NCBI RefSeq assembly: GCF_000424445.1
Contig: NZ_KE384187.1
Coordinates: 156,356-220,355 of the forward strand
Source: Oribacterium sp. NK2B42
GTDB lineage: Bacteria > Bacillota > Clostridia > Lachnospirales > Lachnospiraceae
Direction of reading: 5' to 3'
DNA length: 64,000 bases
The notes below the pieces were generated by a model. The model was not told the DNA's origin, ran no database searches, and saw only the letters and a program-made list of their open reading frames with translations. Positions 44,170-53,083 of this stretch are shown in pieces (positions within the stretch are counted from its first letter, which is position 1; every line of letters starts with the position of its first letter). Both the position numbers and the translations under genes were made by a program.

Positions 44170-45896
44170 ACGTTACGATAGACGGAATCTCCCTGCAGGT
44201 TCCCGAGAAAACAACTATATTGGATGCTGCTTCCAAGGCGGGAGTACACATCCCAACCCTTTGCTATATGAAGGAACTCAACGAGATCGGTGCCTGCCGT
44301 GTCTGTGTGGTTGAGGTTGAGGGATATGAAAGGCTCTTTACAGCCTGCAACAATACTGTGGCCGAGGGAATGGTTATCTATACCAACTCAAAGAAGGCCA
44401 GAGCTGCAAGAAAGACCAATGTTAAGCTGATCCTTTCCCAGCACAACACCAACTGTGCGGTCTGCGTACGAAGCGGCAACTGTACTCTTCAGAAGGTGGC
44501 TAATGATCTCAATATCCACAGCCTTCCTTATAAGAAACAGATTCCTGAAAACAAGGGTAATGTCAGATTCCCTCTTATCAGAGATTACGATAAGTGTATC
44601 CAGTGCATGCGCTGTATCCAGGTGTGTGACAAGATTCAGAACAGCAATATCTGGGATGTGGTTAATACCGGCTCCCGAGTAACGGTGGATGTTACCGGAG
44701 TTTACGCTCTTGAAGATTCCCAGTGTGCACTTTGCGGACAATGTATAACTCACTGTCCGGTTGGCGCTCTCCGTGAGCGTGATGATGTGGATCGTGTTCT
44801 GGATGCTCTTGAGGATCCTTCCAAGATCACTGTATTCCAGATCGCACCTTCAATAAGAACTGCCTGGGGCGAGCCTTTTGGACTTGATCCTGAGTTTGCA
44901 ACTGTAAAGCGTCTTGCGGCGGCTTTAAGAAGAGCAGGTGCGGATTATGTATTTGATACAAACTTTTCAGCAGACCTTACCATCATGGAGGAGGGCTCAG
45001 AGTTCCTTGAGAAGCTGAAGAATCCCGAGAACCACAAGTTCCCGATGTTCACCTCCTGCTGTCCGGGCTGGGTAAGATATGTCAAGGCTCATTATCCTGA
45101 GTTTGTTGACAATCTTTCAACCGCAAAGTCACCTCAGCAGATGTTTGGTGCTGTTACAAAGAGCTACTATGCAGAGCTTCTCAAGGTGGATCCCAAGGAT
45201 ATCTTCTGCGTTTCCATCATGCCTTGTGTTGCAAAGAAGGCAGAGTGCGCTTATCCAAATATGGTGGATGATCAAGGAAATCCTGAGGTTGACTGTTCAC
45301 TTACAACCCGTGAGGTTAACCGTCTCATAAGATCCGATCAGATCATCGTTAAGGAGCTTCCCGAGGAAGAGCTTGATATGCCGCTTGGCATCGGCTCCGG
45401 TGCCGGCAATATCTTCGGCGCAACCGGCGGTGTTATGGAGGCAGCATTAAGAAGTGCCTACTTCCTTGTAACAGGAAAGAATCCTGATCCGGATGCCTTT
45501 AAGGCAGTACGTGGTATGGACGGCTGGAAGGAAGCTGAGTTCGATCTTGCAGGAAAGACTCTTCGTGTTGCGGTTACCAATGGTCTCGGCAATGCAAACA
45601 AGCTTCTTACCTACCTTAAGCAGGGTCGTGTACACTATGACTTCGTTGAGGTTATGGCATGTCCCGGAGGCTGCGTAGGCGGCGGTGGACAGCCTATCCA
45701 TGACGGAGTAGAGATGGCTCCCGAAAGAGCTCCGGTTCTTTATTCACAGGATGCCAACATGGAGCTCAGATTCTCCCATGAGAATCCTTCCATTACAAAG
45801 ATTTATGAGGACTACCTCGGTAAGCCGCTTTCCGAAAAGTCTCATCATCTCCTTCATACCAACCATCACGCATGGAAGATGCCGAATGAGAAATAA
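44163..45896 (+). CDS. [FeFe] hydrogenase catalytic subunit
   Basis: This is a 577-residue enzyme that makes or uses H2. In order: a 2Fe-2S ferredoxin domain (LCYMKELNEIGACRVC), a His/Cys cluster site (HNTNCAVCVRSGNC), two 4Fe-4S motifs (CIQCMRCIQVC and CALCGQCITHCP), and the H-cluster domain with all three signatures: TSCCPGW (L1), MPCVAKKAE (L2) and MACPGGCVGGGGQP (L3). A C-terminal small-subunit-like tail ends HHLLHTNHHAW. The layout matches group A NAD(P)H-linked hydrogenases. AAAGGAGG is 12 bases before the ATG; the upstream gene overlaps. Partner and operon as above. Maturation genes (hydEFG) are not in this window. Confidence 0.93.
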   Translation: MVNVTIDGISLQVPEKTTILDAASKAGVHIPTLCYMKELNEIGACRVCVVEVEGYERLFTACNNTVAEGMVIYTNSKKARAARKTNVKLILSQHNTNCAVCVRSGNCTLQKVANDLNIHSLPYKKQIPENKGNVRFPLIRDYDKCIQCMRCIQVCDKIQNSNIWDVVNTGSRVTVDVTGVYALEDSQCALCGQCITHCPVGALRERDDVDRVLDALEDPSKITVFQIAPSIRTAWGEPFGLDPEFATVKRLAAALRRAGADYVFDTNFSADLTIMEEGSEFLEKLKNPENHKFPMFTSCCPGWVRYVKAHYPEFVDNLSTAKSPQQMFGAVTKSYYAELLKVDPKDIFCVSIMPCVAKKAECAYPNMVDDQGNPEVDCSLTTREVNRLIRSDQIIVKELPEEELDMPLGIGSGAGNIFGATGGVMEAALRSAYFLVTGKNPDPDAFKAVRGMDGWKEAEFDLAGKTLRVAVTNGLGNANKLLTYLKQGRVHYDFVEVMACPGGCVGGGGQPIHDGVEMAPERAPVLYSQDANMELRFSHENPSITKIYEDYLGKPLSEKSHHLLHTNHHAWKMPNEK

Positions 45897-45907
45897 AATC
45901 AGATTTT

Positions 45908-45949
45908 AACAGATTCAGCCGGGGCATATGCCCCGGCTGAATCTGTTTT
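45908..45949 (+). terminator. Terminator after the hydrogenase gene
   Basis: A perfect 20-bp stem (AACAGATTCAGCCGGGGCAT/complement) followed by TTTT; 11 bases after the stop. Confidence 0.85.
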
Positions 45950-45993
45950 AATAGAATCTCCGGTTTATCTTCATTGGACAGTTCTCTCGGTTG

Positions 45994-46047
45994 AGAAATC
46001 CACCGGGGACGGTTCTCGTCGGCGAGAACCGTCCCCGGTGGATTTCT
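45994..46047. repeat. REP-type palindrome, copy 8 (54 bp)
   Basis: Palindrome with AGAAATCC arms and one G-T centre mismatch, 9 bases from the end of the minus-strand phosphatase gene. A degenerate half (GGACAGTTCTCTCGG) lies just before it. Confidence 0.92.
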
Positions 46048-46056
46048 GTTTTAATT

Positions 46057-48171
46057 TTATTGAACTCCGTTATATTTCATGGCGAGCATGGTGAGATCAT
46101 CGAACTGATCTGCCTCACCGACAAATGCATCAACATCAGCCTTTAAGTTCTTCAGGATATTTTCCAGAGGAAGATCCTTGTCTCTGTTCAGAGCCTCCAG
46201 CATTCTGTCAGTACCGTAAAGTTCATTGTCTATGTTGGTGGCTTCGGGAACACCGTCGGTATATACGAAAAGTGTATCTCCCGGATGCATCTCGAATTCG
46301 TGCTCACGGAACTTGACGCCCGGAATGGTTGCAAGAGCGAGGGTATGCTTGTATACAACAAGTTCGAACTCACCGCCGGCTCTCCGTAAAACAGGATGTT
46401 CGTGGCCGGCATTGGAAGCAACACCCTTTCCTGTGGTGATGTCAATGATTCCGATCCAGCAGGTTGCAAACATCTCTTCTTCATTGTTTTCGCAGAGCTG
46501 GTTATTTACTTCGGTAAGTACTTCGCTTAAGGTTTTGCCCTTCATCTGCTGAACATGATCCTTGATGAGAGTCTTTGTGATGACCATGAAAAGTGCGGCG
46601 GGAACTCCCTTTCCGGATACGTCTGCGATGACCATGGCAAAGTGGGTTTCATCGGCAAAGAAGAAATCATAGAAATCACCGCCGACTTCCTTTGCAGGGT
46701 TCATGGATGCATAAATGTCTATTTCCGGTCTGTCGGGATAAGGCGGGAAGACTGTGGGGAGCATATGAGCCTGGATATTGGTAGCAACCGAAAGCTCTGT
46801 TCCGATTCTCTCCTTTTCTGCAGTGACCTTCTTTATATTCTGCATGTAGTTTTTGAGGTCATCCTGCATGGTGTTGAATCTGTCAGCCAGCTGACCGACC
46901 TCATCACCGGATTCCACAGGGATCTTCTCATTAAATTCACCTTTACCGATTTTCAGAACGCTGCTGGCGAGCCTCTGGATAGGTCTCGTAATGGTTCCGG
47001 TTACCGCAAAGGAGGTCATAACAACTGTGATTCCCATGATGGAGAAGAAAATCATAAACAGGCGGAGGATATTGAATATCTGATCCTGCATGTTCCTCTG
47101 AGAAGTTTCGGTGAGGATATCATTCTGAGCCTTGGCTTCCAGGGCAGGGGCTGTTACTTCGCCGGTTTCGATGGTCGCACAGAATATCCAACCGGTTTCA
47201 GCCATCTTTGAAAAGGCGACATAGCTGTCTTTTCCTTCGTAGACGGTCTGCATGATAGAACTATCTGAGGAATGAATACTCTTTATGAAGTCAGTACCGG
47301 AAAAATGACCTCTGAGGTCAGAATTGAAAAACGGATTGTTCATACTCGGGTGAGCTATGAAATTCAAATCGGAATCAAGTATCAGAGTTGAACCTGTCTC
47401 GCCGATCTTCATATTCATAACTTCATTTATGATGCTTGTTAAAAGTACGTCCGATGCAACTACGCCTGCAACATGTCCGTCTGCATTTCTGTAGGTCATG
47501 GCCGCAGTGATGCATACGTTTCCGTAAGAATCAGTATATGTAGGAAGCCATACAAGCTGATCGGGATGAGAGATAGCAGCCTTATACCAGTCTCTCTGCC
47601 TTGGATCATAATCGGGATTGAAAGCATTGGACCTTGAATATCTGTAGGAAATACCGCTTACGGTACCGATGTAGATATTATCCAGAATAGGATTCTGTTC
47701 CAAAGTCGGGGCAAACATGTACTCACAATAGGATAAGGTGTAAACCTCCTGCATTACTTCAGGAGTAGCTTCTACGCCCTTCGCCAGGAAGTACTTTGAT
47801 GATGCCACGCCCATTTCGGTTTCGTCAGGCTTCGGCATATCATGACCGATTAAATTTCCCCGGGTTTCAAAGAGATGCTGAGTATATTTGGAGGCCTCCG
47901 TAACAGCCCTGTTTACTTCGTGAAGCTCATTGTTTGCATTATTGGCCTGCTTTTGAATGAGCTGCAGGAGGTAGTATTCCGTCTGGGACATAAGTGAAGC
48001 CTTGGTGACTTCCGAAGAATTGATTCCCAGGGTAATGTTGGTCTGCTGGAATTCATCGACCATGGAATTCATAAAATAGTAGGAAGCACTAAAGACCACT
48101 ATAAGTGAACCTAAAGACATTATCAGTATGACCAGAAGGATCTTTAAGCTGATTTTCATATTTCTGAACAT
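46057..48171 (-). CDS. Cache-HAMP-PP2C (RsbU/SpoIIE-type) sensor phosphatase
   Basis: This is a 704-residue membrane protein. TM1 is at 9-31; an extracellular dCache-type sensor spans about 35-365 (DPRQRDWYKAA, VGTVSGISYR-like strands); TM2 is at about 372-395, followed by HAMP (PIQRLASSVLKIGKGEF) and a PP2C-like phosphatase at about 480-700 with metal sites in VGGDFYDFF and VIADVSGKG, then HEHP and FVYTDG. Such enzymes dephosphorylate anti-anti-sigma-type partners in response to an outside signal. The start has AAGGAG 8 bases upstream. It is the last gene of a minus-strand run, 11 bases after the ATP-grasp gene. No STAS partner gene is in the window. Confidence 0.85.
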   Translation of the reverse strand: MFRNMKISLKILLVILIMSLGSLIVVFSASYYFMNSMVDEFQQTNITLGINSSEVTKASLMSQTEYYLLQLIQKQANNANNELHEVNRAVTEASKYTQHLFETRGNLIGHDMPKPDETEMGVASSKYFLAKGVEATPEVMQEVYTLSYCEYMFAPTLEQNPILDNIYIGTVSGISYRYSRSNAFNPDYDPRQRDWYKAAISHPDQLVWLPTYTDSYGNVCITAAMTYRNADGHVAGVVASDVLLTSIINEVMNMKIGETGSTLILDSDLNFIAHPSMNNPFFNSDLRGHFSGTDFIKSIHSSDSSIMQTVYEGKDSYVAFSKMAETGWIFCATIETGEVTAPALEAKAQNDILTETSQRNMQDQIFNILRLFMIFFSIMGITVVMTSFAVTGTITRPIQRLASSVLKIGKGEFNEKIPVESGDEVGQLADRFNTMQDDLKNYMQNIKKVTAEKERIGTELSVATNIQAHMLPTVFPPYPDRPEIDIYASMNPAKEVGGDFYDFFFADETHFAMVIADVSGKGVPAALFMVITKTLIKDHVQQMKGKTLSEVLTEVNNQLCENNEEEMFATCWIGIIDITTGKGVASNAGHEHPVLRRAGGEFELVVYKHTLALATIPGVKFREHEFEMHPGDTLFVYTDGVPEATNIDNELYGTDRMLEALNRDKDLPLENILKNLKADVDAFVGEADQFDDLTMLAMKYNGVQ

Positions 48172-48182
48172 AGATTTACTCC

Positions 48183-49112
48183 TTATTCTGCGTTGTTGTC
48201 TAATGCTGCGTAAAGTATGTCTTCAATCATATCTTCATAAACTATACCTGCAAGCTCCGCGGCCTTCGGCATAAGACTGTATCTTTTGAGCCCCGGAACG
48301 GCATTTATTTCAAGTACATAGGGCTTACTGTCTTCTTCGGAAACCATAAAATCAATACGACAGAGATCCTTTGCGCCGGTGGCATGATAAACCTCCATAG
48401 CAAGGTGTTTAATTTCCTCAGTGACATTCTGGCTAAGTGTGCTTTCGCGTATTCCGTAGTTGCCTGTAAAGGTAATGAGCCCGTCGTCAGCATTAGCTTT
48501 CTTATCCAGATCAAGGCCCTCTACCACGGGAAGAGAAACCAGACTCTTTTTGCTTTTGTAAATGCCTACGGTATAGAATCCTCCCGGAATGAATTTCTCA
48601 AGCAGGATGGGGTCGTCATATTTAAATACGCTTCCGATGCGAGGAATATTCTCCCGGTATCTGATAAGCTCGATGCCGAAGCTGCCTCCCTGTGTAGGAG
48701 CTTTGGCGACGAAGGGGTATCCAAAATCTTCATAGGGATAGTCGCCTTTTTCAAATTGCTTCTTAGTCAGGATATCCCATTTCGGGGTACGTATTCCGTA
48801 ACGGTCAAAAACCAATTTACTGAGGATCTTATCATTAATGAGACACGCAGCCCGCATATGACTTCCTGTGAAAGGAATTCCCTGCATTTCGAGCATGGCC
48901 TGGAAGGTTCCGTCTCCGTAACCCTTTCCCTGAACACATAAGTAAACCACCTCTGTTTTGACGGAAAGGATGGCATTTATTATATCTTTCCCAATTTGAA
49001 GGAGATGAACTTCATGTCCCCTGTTTTCCAGGGCTTTTGCTATATCTTTTGCGTTTTTTTCTGAAGGACCCTTTTCTTCGGGAGTTCCTCCGTAAACTAC
49101 ACTGACTATCAT
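48183..49112 (-). CDS. D-alanine--D-alanine ligase-like ATP-grasp enzyme
   Basis: This is a 309-residue ATP-grasp ligase close to Ddl. It shows the small N-domain (VSVVYGGTPEEKGPSEKNA), GKGYGDGTFQAMLEMQGIPF, the ATP site (VAKAPTQGGSFGIELI, ILLEKFIPGG) and the metal site (CRIDFM, YVLEINAVPG). Ddl joins two D-alanines for peptidoglycan. The N-loop (GKGYGDGTFQ) differs from the usual HGxxGEDG, so the amino-acid partner may differ. The start is ATG 49112 with GAGGAG 9 bases upstream. An in-frame ATG (49163) would add 17 residues from the MSEING leader. Confidence 0.8.
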   Translation of the reverse strand: MIVSVVYGGTPEEKGPSEKNAKDIAKALENRGHEVHLLQIGKDIINAILSVKTEVVYLCVQGKGYGDGTFQAMLEMQGIPFTGSHMRAACLINDKILSKLVFDRYGIRTPKWDILTKKQFEKGDYPYEDFGYPFVAKAPTQGGSFGIELIRYRENIPRIGSVFKYDDPILLEKFIPGGFYTVGIYKSKKSLVSLPVVEGLDLDKKANADDGLITFTGNYGIRESTLSQNVTEEIKHLAMEVYHATGAKDLCRIDFMVSEEDSKPYVLEINAVPGLKRYSLMPKAAELAGIVYEDMIEDILYAALDNNAE

Positions 49113-49190
49113 ACTATTATGCTCCTCTATAAATGCATGTTTTCCGCCGTTTATCTCTGACATACAGATGCAGATCTAATCGGCTCCTAT
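49113..49190 (-). promoter_or_regulatory. MSEING leader element, copy upstream of ddl-like gene
   Basis: On the minus strand: GGAGCCGAT, a 15-base spacer, then ATGTCAGAGATAAACGGCGG from 49163. It can encode MSEINGGKHAFIEEHNS, which runs in frame into the ligase. Closely matches 56151-56237 and 62668-62745. Confidence 0.7.
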
Positions 49191-49222
49191 ACTGATTCTC
49201 CTGATTTGTAAAAATCCGGTCT

Positions 49223-51199
49223 TTATCGTACTGTTCCGGATTTTTGCATCATCTCCGAATAAATAAAATATGCTACTGCCATTATAGCAAATGCTACGGC
49301 CAAAGCACCTATTCCCGCCCTGTAACCCAGTGTCAATGCGGCGGCAAATACGAATGGGCCGATCATTTCCAGCATCTTTTTTATAAAAGAAAGAACCGAA
49401 AGTGATTTTGACGGGCCAAGCTTTTGAACAGCCGGAAGTCCGAGGAAGTAGTTGTTCTGGACACCGAAGCCAAAACTGTCGGCTGTTCCCAGAAGACAGG
49501 CACTAATGTAAGGCAGGAACAGACTCGCTCCCATAACCGGGAAAAGAAGGCTCAAAGCTATAATGAGATTATAAACATAGTTTATTCTCTTGAGGGACTT
49601 GCCCTTGAGCTTTGATATAAAGACTGAAAGAGTGGGACCTGCATATACAAGGAGTATTCCGTATAACATCTGGGATCTTCCGACATCGGTTATGCTTCCG
49701 CCCATGGAGTCAAAGTAAAGAGGCAGATAGTAGCTCAGGAAGGAGGCTGCAATACTTGCCGGTGCGATCATAAGGATCACAAACAGGAATACTGAAAAGT
49801 TCTCATTGAAGGATATCTTAGCGGTTTGTCCGGTTTCTGTTTCATTGCTTTTTGCCTTAGGAAGCAGAGCATTTTCAAGTCTTATGATAAAGACTGAGGT
49901 CATAAGAGTGAAAACGGCAGAAATGAAAAATACTGTCTTATACCCAAATACATCCGCAAGGATAGCGCCCAGTGAAGAACCGCAGTTCATTCCCGAGTAA
50001 ATTCCCGCATTCAAAAGGGCAAAGCCCAAAAGCTGCTGTTTTGCATTCTTTCCGAAAAGTGAAAGATTCCGGAGGGTCATCCAGCAAAAACCGTAGCCAA
50101 GTCCCACCAATGCTCTGGACAGCACGAATAAGAAAAGATTGGTGGACAGGGCAGAGGATAAGGTTCCTGCCGATACCAGAAGAAGTCCGGAGATAAACGG
50201 GAACTTCCACCCTTTTTTCTCCAGCATAACTGTAGTTATGAATATGGCGGAGCAGGTAAGAAGTGTCTCTGCTGACTGAGGGATACCCGCTGCGGTTGTA
50301 GCTGCCATTCCCTTTATGGGATTATTGAGGGATTTGGCAACTATGGGAATAAATGAAGAAGACAGCCTGGAAGCAAAATAGAATAAAAAGGCAATCTGCC
50401 GTATATAGTAAAGGGCAGACGGAACATCGGCATTCTCAAGGGATGCTTTGATAATTTCATATTCGTCTTCCGGAATCTGTGACCGTTTGTCTTTATCCTG
50501 ATATTCCTTAAGAATCCGCCTGGTCATTCTCTTCGATACGTTCATTATCATGAGAAGGACTATCTCAACGGAGAAGAAAACTGAAGTTACCAGGACTGTG
50601 AGGAGATTCAGGGAGATGGATTTTATTTTGTTTCGTACAAAAAATGGATCTACCCGGAACCGGATACTGTTTTTCTTATTGAAGCTGTAGGTGTACCTGG
50701 TTCTTTCTGCGGTACTGCCGATAAGGTTTTTATCCGAGGAGTGTAAAATCGTTCCGGACATATCGGTCACGGAGATTTCGGTAATGCTGTCTTTGCAAAG
50801 GGACTCCAAAAGATCATCAAGCTTTTCTTCCCGGTAGGTTGAGGCTACATTGATATCGTTTCGTATGTCAGAATAAACCTGATAGTTCAGGAGCTGGTTT
50901 TTTACAGAAATGATCTCAAAGAAAAATGAAATCTGAATAATGATTATGACAGTCAGAAGCATGGCATTTATATTGGTGCTTTCCAGCTGTCCGTGAATAT
51001 CAAAAACCGGGCCTTTGGCAAAAAACAGTGTCATGGCAATACAGGATATGACTGTAAGTATTGCAAGGACACTGAAAGGAACCCGTGTGTACTCCACGGG
51101 TTCATTGATGTTGAGTATGACCAGAAACGCTGACACTACGAGGATAGTGAGGACGGATCCGATGTATAAATAAAGTCTTGTTTTTTTGTTTGTTGTCAT
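49223..51199 (-). CDS. Sensor-MFS fusion membrane protein
   Basis: This is a 658-residue protein. The N-terminal 225 residues have four hydrophobic segments and, between about 100 and 195, an extracytoplasmic sensor-like domain (YREEKLDDLLESLCKDSITE, DMSGTILHSSDKNLIG) as in single-Cache receptors. A charged linker (225-262) leads to an MFS transporter of about 12 segments (265-650; FVLSRALVGLGYGFCWM is typical). Transported substrate unknown. Coupling a sensor to an MFS carrier is uncommon and suggests signal-gated export (inference). It is 3 bases after the sensor-GGDEF gene, so cotranscribed. Confidence 0.75.
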   Translation of the reverse strand: MTTNKKTRLYLYIGSVLTILVVSAFLVILNINEPVEYTRVPFSVLAILTVISCIAMTLFFAKGPVFDIHGQLESTNINAMLLTVIIIIQISFFFEIISVKNQLLNYQVYSDIRNDINVASTYREEKLDDLLESLCKDSITEISVTDMSGTILHSSDKNLIGSTAERTRYTYSFNKKNSIRFRVDPFFVRNKIKSISLNLLTVLVTSVFFSVEIVLLMIMNVSKRMTRRILKEYQDKDKRSQIPEDEYEIIKASLENADVPSALYYIRQIAFLFYFASRLSSSFIPIVAKSLNNPIKGMAATTAAGIPQSAETLLTCSAIFITTVMLEKKGWKFPFISGLLLVSAGTLSSALSTNLFLFVLSRALVGLGYGFCWMTLRNLSLFGKNAKQQLLGFALLNAGIYSGMNCGSSLGAILADVFGYKTVFFISAVFTLMTSVFIIRLENALLPKAKSNETETGQTAKISFNENFSVFLFVILMIAPASIAASFLSYYLPLYFDSMGGSITDVGRSQMLYGILLVYAGPTLSVFISKLKGKSLKRINYVYNLIIALSLLFPVMGASLFLPYISACLLGTADSFGFGVQNNYFLGLPAVQKLGPSKSLSVLSFIKKMLEMIGPFVFAAALTLGYRAGIGALAVAFAIMAVAYFIYSEMMQKSGTVR

Positions 51200-51202
51200 A
51201 GT

Positions 51203-52618
51203 TTACCTGTAGCTTCCATGTTCATTTTTAAATATCATCTTACGCTCATACATATGCTTGTCCGCACGTTTGATAATGTCCTGGAACTCATCGCCGTCAT
51301 TGTAAACGGCCATTCCAACCGATGCAGTGTAACGTTCGTAAGGTTCTTTTTCTTCATTATCATAACACTGCTGATACTTTGTGTTAATGTCTTCGAACAG
51401 CTGATCACGATCCTCGCAATCCTTTTCTGTCAGTACTATAAGGAATTCGTCTCCACCCATACGGTAAATAGGTGAATTTTTGTAGGTATCCTGAATGATG
51501 TCGTAGCAGCCCAGTATATATTTGTCTCCGACATCGTGTCCGAAGGTGTCATTAACATATTTAAGATTGTTTATATCCACCATTACGGTAGCGATATCCT
51601 TAAGTCCGTTCTTTATCTTAATGTCATATACAATCTCATCATCAAGGAAAGCCGCTTTGTTTTTGGCCGGGGTGAGACCATCGGTATAGGTTTTCTGGCT
51701 TATCTTTTCTATTTCATTTTCCTTTTCTACAATCTCGTCCTTTGCCTTGTTGAAATTGGACATGTAGTACAGGCTTTCCTTTAGGTTGCTGACAAAGCTG
51801 TTATAAAGGACGCCTATCTCATCCTCCTGGCGGAAGTCAAGGGCCTCAAGACGCTGGACATTCTGGAAACGGCTTGCCTCGGTTTCATAAACAAAGCTGT
51901 CGATGCAGGAGCTGATTCGGTCAAGGGGATGGGTTACTTTATTTCTTATGTAATATATATTACCGCCCAGAATCAGGAGCAGGAATACGGCAAGTATGCT
52001 TATGAGCTGATATATGAATTCCCTGTCCTGCTGATGGATAAAGTTCATGGAAAAGTCGACGCAGGCGCTGCAGGCATAATTTCCGTCCTTATCAAGGATG
52101 GGTCTGACGTAGGACAGGAGATATTCACCATCTTCCGTTTTCACATTGTGGACTGCAGCTTGTTTTCCTGTAGTCATAAGATAGATATCGGAATCAAAGG
52201 GCGGGTCCACATCATAGGTGTCACCTATCCATTCTATGCTTTCTTCCGGTGGATCATCAGTGTACTCTTCATCAAGGTCTATGATGACTGTGGCATGGGG
52301 ATCAACCGGGTCAAATTTATAAACATACATATAGTAAATATCCGGATAATTTTCCTTAAGAGAATAATAGTACTTAAGGATGTCATTATACTCCGGCATG
52401 CTGTAGTTTCTTTCTATATATTCCTCGGTTCTCTCTGTATCATAGGCGGCAGCCATAAGGTTTGTAACGCCTTCAGCCATACGTGTATAATCTTTTATCA
52501 TTCGATCTTCGAAGCGCATATGCACTATGAAGACGGTGATTAAGCCAAGTGCAAGATAAGACAGTATTGAGATCAAAGAGATCTGAAGTGACAGGGATTT
52601 TTTGAATTTATCTATCAT
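51203..52618 (-). CDS. Membrane sensor diguanylate cyclase
   Basis: This is a 471-residue protein: TM1 at 13-33, an extracytoplasmic Cache-like domain (35-215), TM2 at about 218-238, a HAMP-like and coiled-coil link (240-315), and a GGDEF domain (320-471) with intact MGGDEF and the substrate motif FGHDVGDKY. It makes c-di-GMP in response to an outside ligand. AGGATA lies about 6 bases upstream of the ATG. First gene of the minus-strand run. Its promoter should lie in the A/T-rich stretch 52619-52760. Confidence 0.85.
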   Translation of the reverse strand: MIDKFKKSLSLQISLISILSYLALGLITVFIVHMRFEDRMIKDYTRMAEGVTNLMAAAYDTERTEEYIERNYSMPEYNDILKYYYSLKENYPDIYYMYVYKFDPVDPHATVIIDLDEEYTDDPPEESIEWIGDTYDVDPPFDSDIYLMTTGKQAAVHNVKTEDGEYLLSYVRPILDKDGNYACSACVDFSMNFIHQQDREFIYQLISILAVFLLLILGGNIYYIRNKVTHPLDRISSCIDSFVYETEASRFQNVQRLEALDFRQEDEIGVLYNSFVSNLKESLYYMSNFNKAKDEIVEKENEIEKISQKTYTDGLTPAKNKAAFLDDEIVYDIKIKNGLKDIATVMVDINNLKYVNDTFGHDVGDKYILGCYDIIQDTYKNSPIYRMGGDEFLIVLTEKDCEDRDQLFEDINTKYQQCYDNEEKEPYERYTASVGMAVYNDGDEFQDIIKRADKHMYERKMIFKNEHGSYR

Positions 52619-53083
52619 ATTTATATCCTGATGGTGTTAAGTGTGTGCTGTTGTAAAGGTTTTACTGTAATATTAAGGCTCTTTTGTCAAGCCGTCAAAG
52701 CTATATAAATTTTGTCGGCAGAAAATCCGTAAACATTTGTGATTTTGAGAGAAAACATAAAAAATACATAATATTGAGAGGCTATAGGGATTTCGGGGCA
52801 GCTGTTCTGACGGAGCATGAGCATTAGTAACAGTTCAGCCGGTGGACCATGGGAACGGGGTTAGTGGTCCACCGGTTGAACTGTTACGAGCATTATTCTC
52901 AGGTTTAAGAAAAGAGAAATCCAAGTGCTTGTAGGAGAAGCAAAAAAGGCTTAGAATTATATGACATCTGGAAAGAGGGTAGTGCCTAAGGATGTGTAAA
53001 GACACAGAGTCATATATCCGGGTCAGGGCGGGCTTTTGCATCAGATGTCTATATATGCAAGAAAACTGAAGCGAGAAGTAAAA
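52619..53083. other. Intergenic region with MITE-like insertion
   Basis: 465 bases between divergent genes: an A/T-rich promoter-like stretch on the sensor side, the flanked palindrome at 52819-52895 and a region before the YybS-like gene where I see no gene. Confidence 0.5.
52819..52895. mobile_element. Palindromic MITE-like element with 8-bp target duplication
   Basis: A 61-bp inverted repeat (arms of 23 bp, GTAACAGTTCAGCCGGTGGA... with one mismatch, 15-base loop) occupies 52827-52887. It is flanked directly by GAGCATTA at 52819-52826 and again at 52888-52895. The perfect flanking repeat indicates insertion by a transposase in trans. The left arm recurs at 63923-63945. Confidence 0.75.

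Noticed and set aside
49113-49163. ATP-grasp ligase start at 49163
   Set aside because: In frame but would make the conserved leader part of the protein; a good ribosome site (GAGGAG) sits at the 49112 start. Kept as an alternative.
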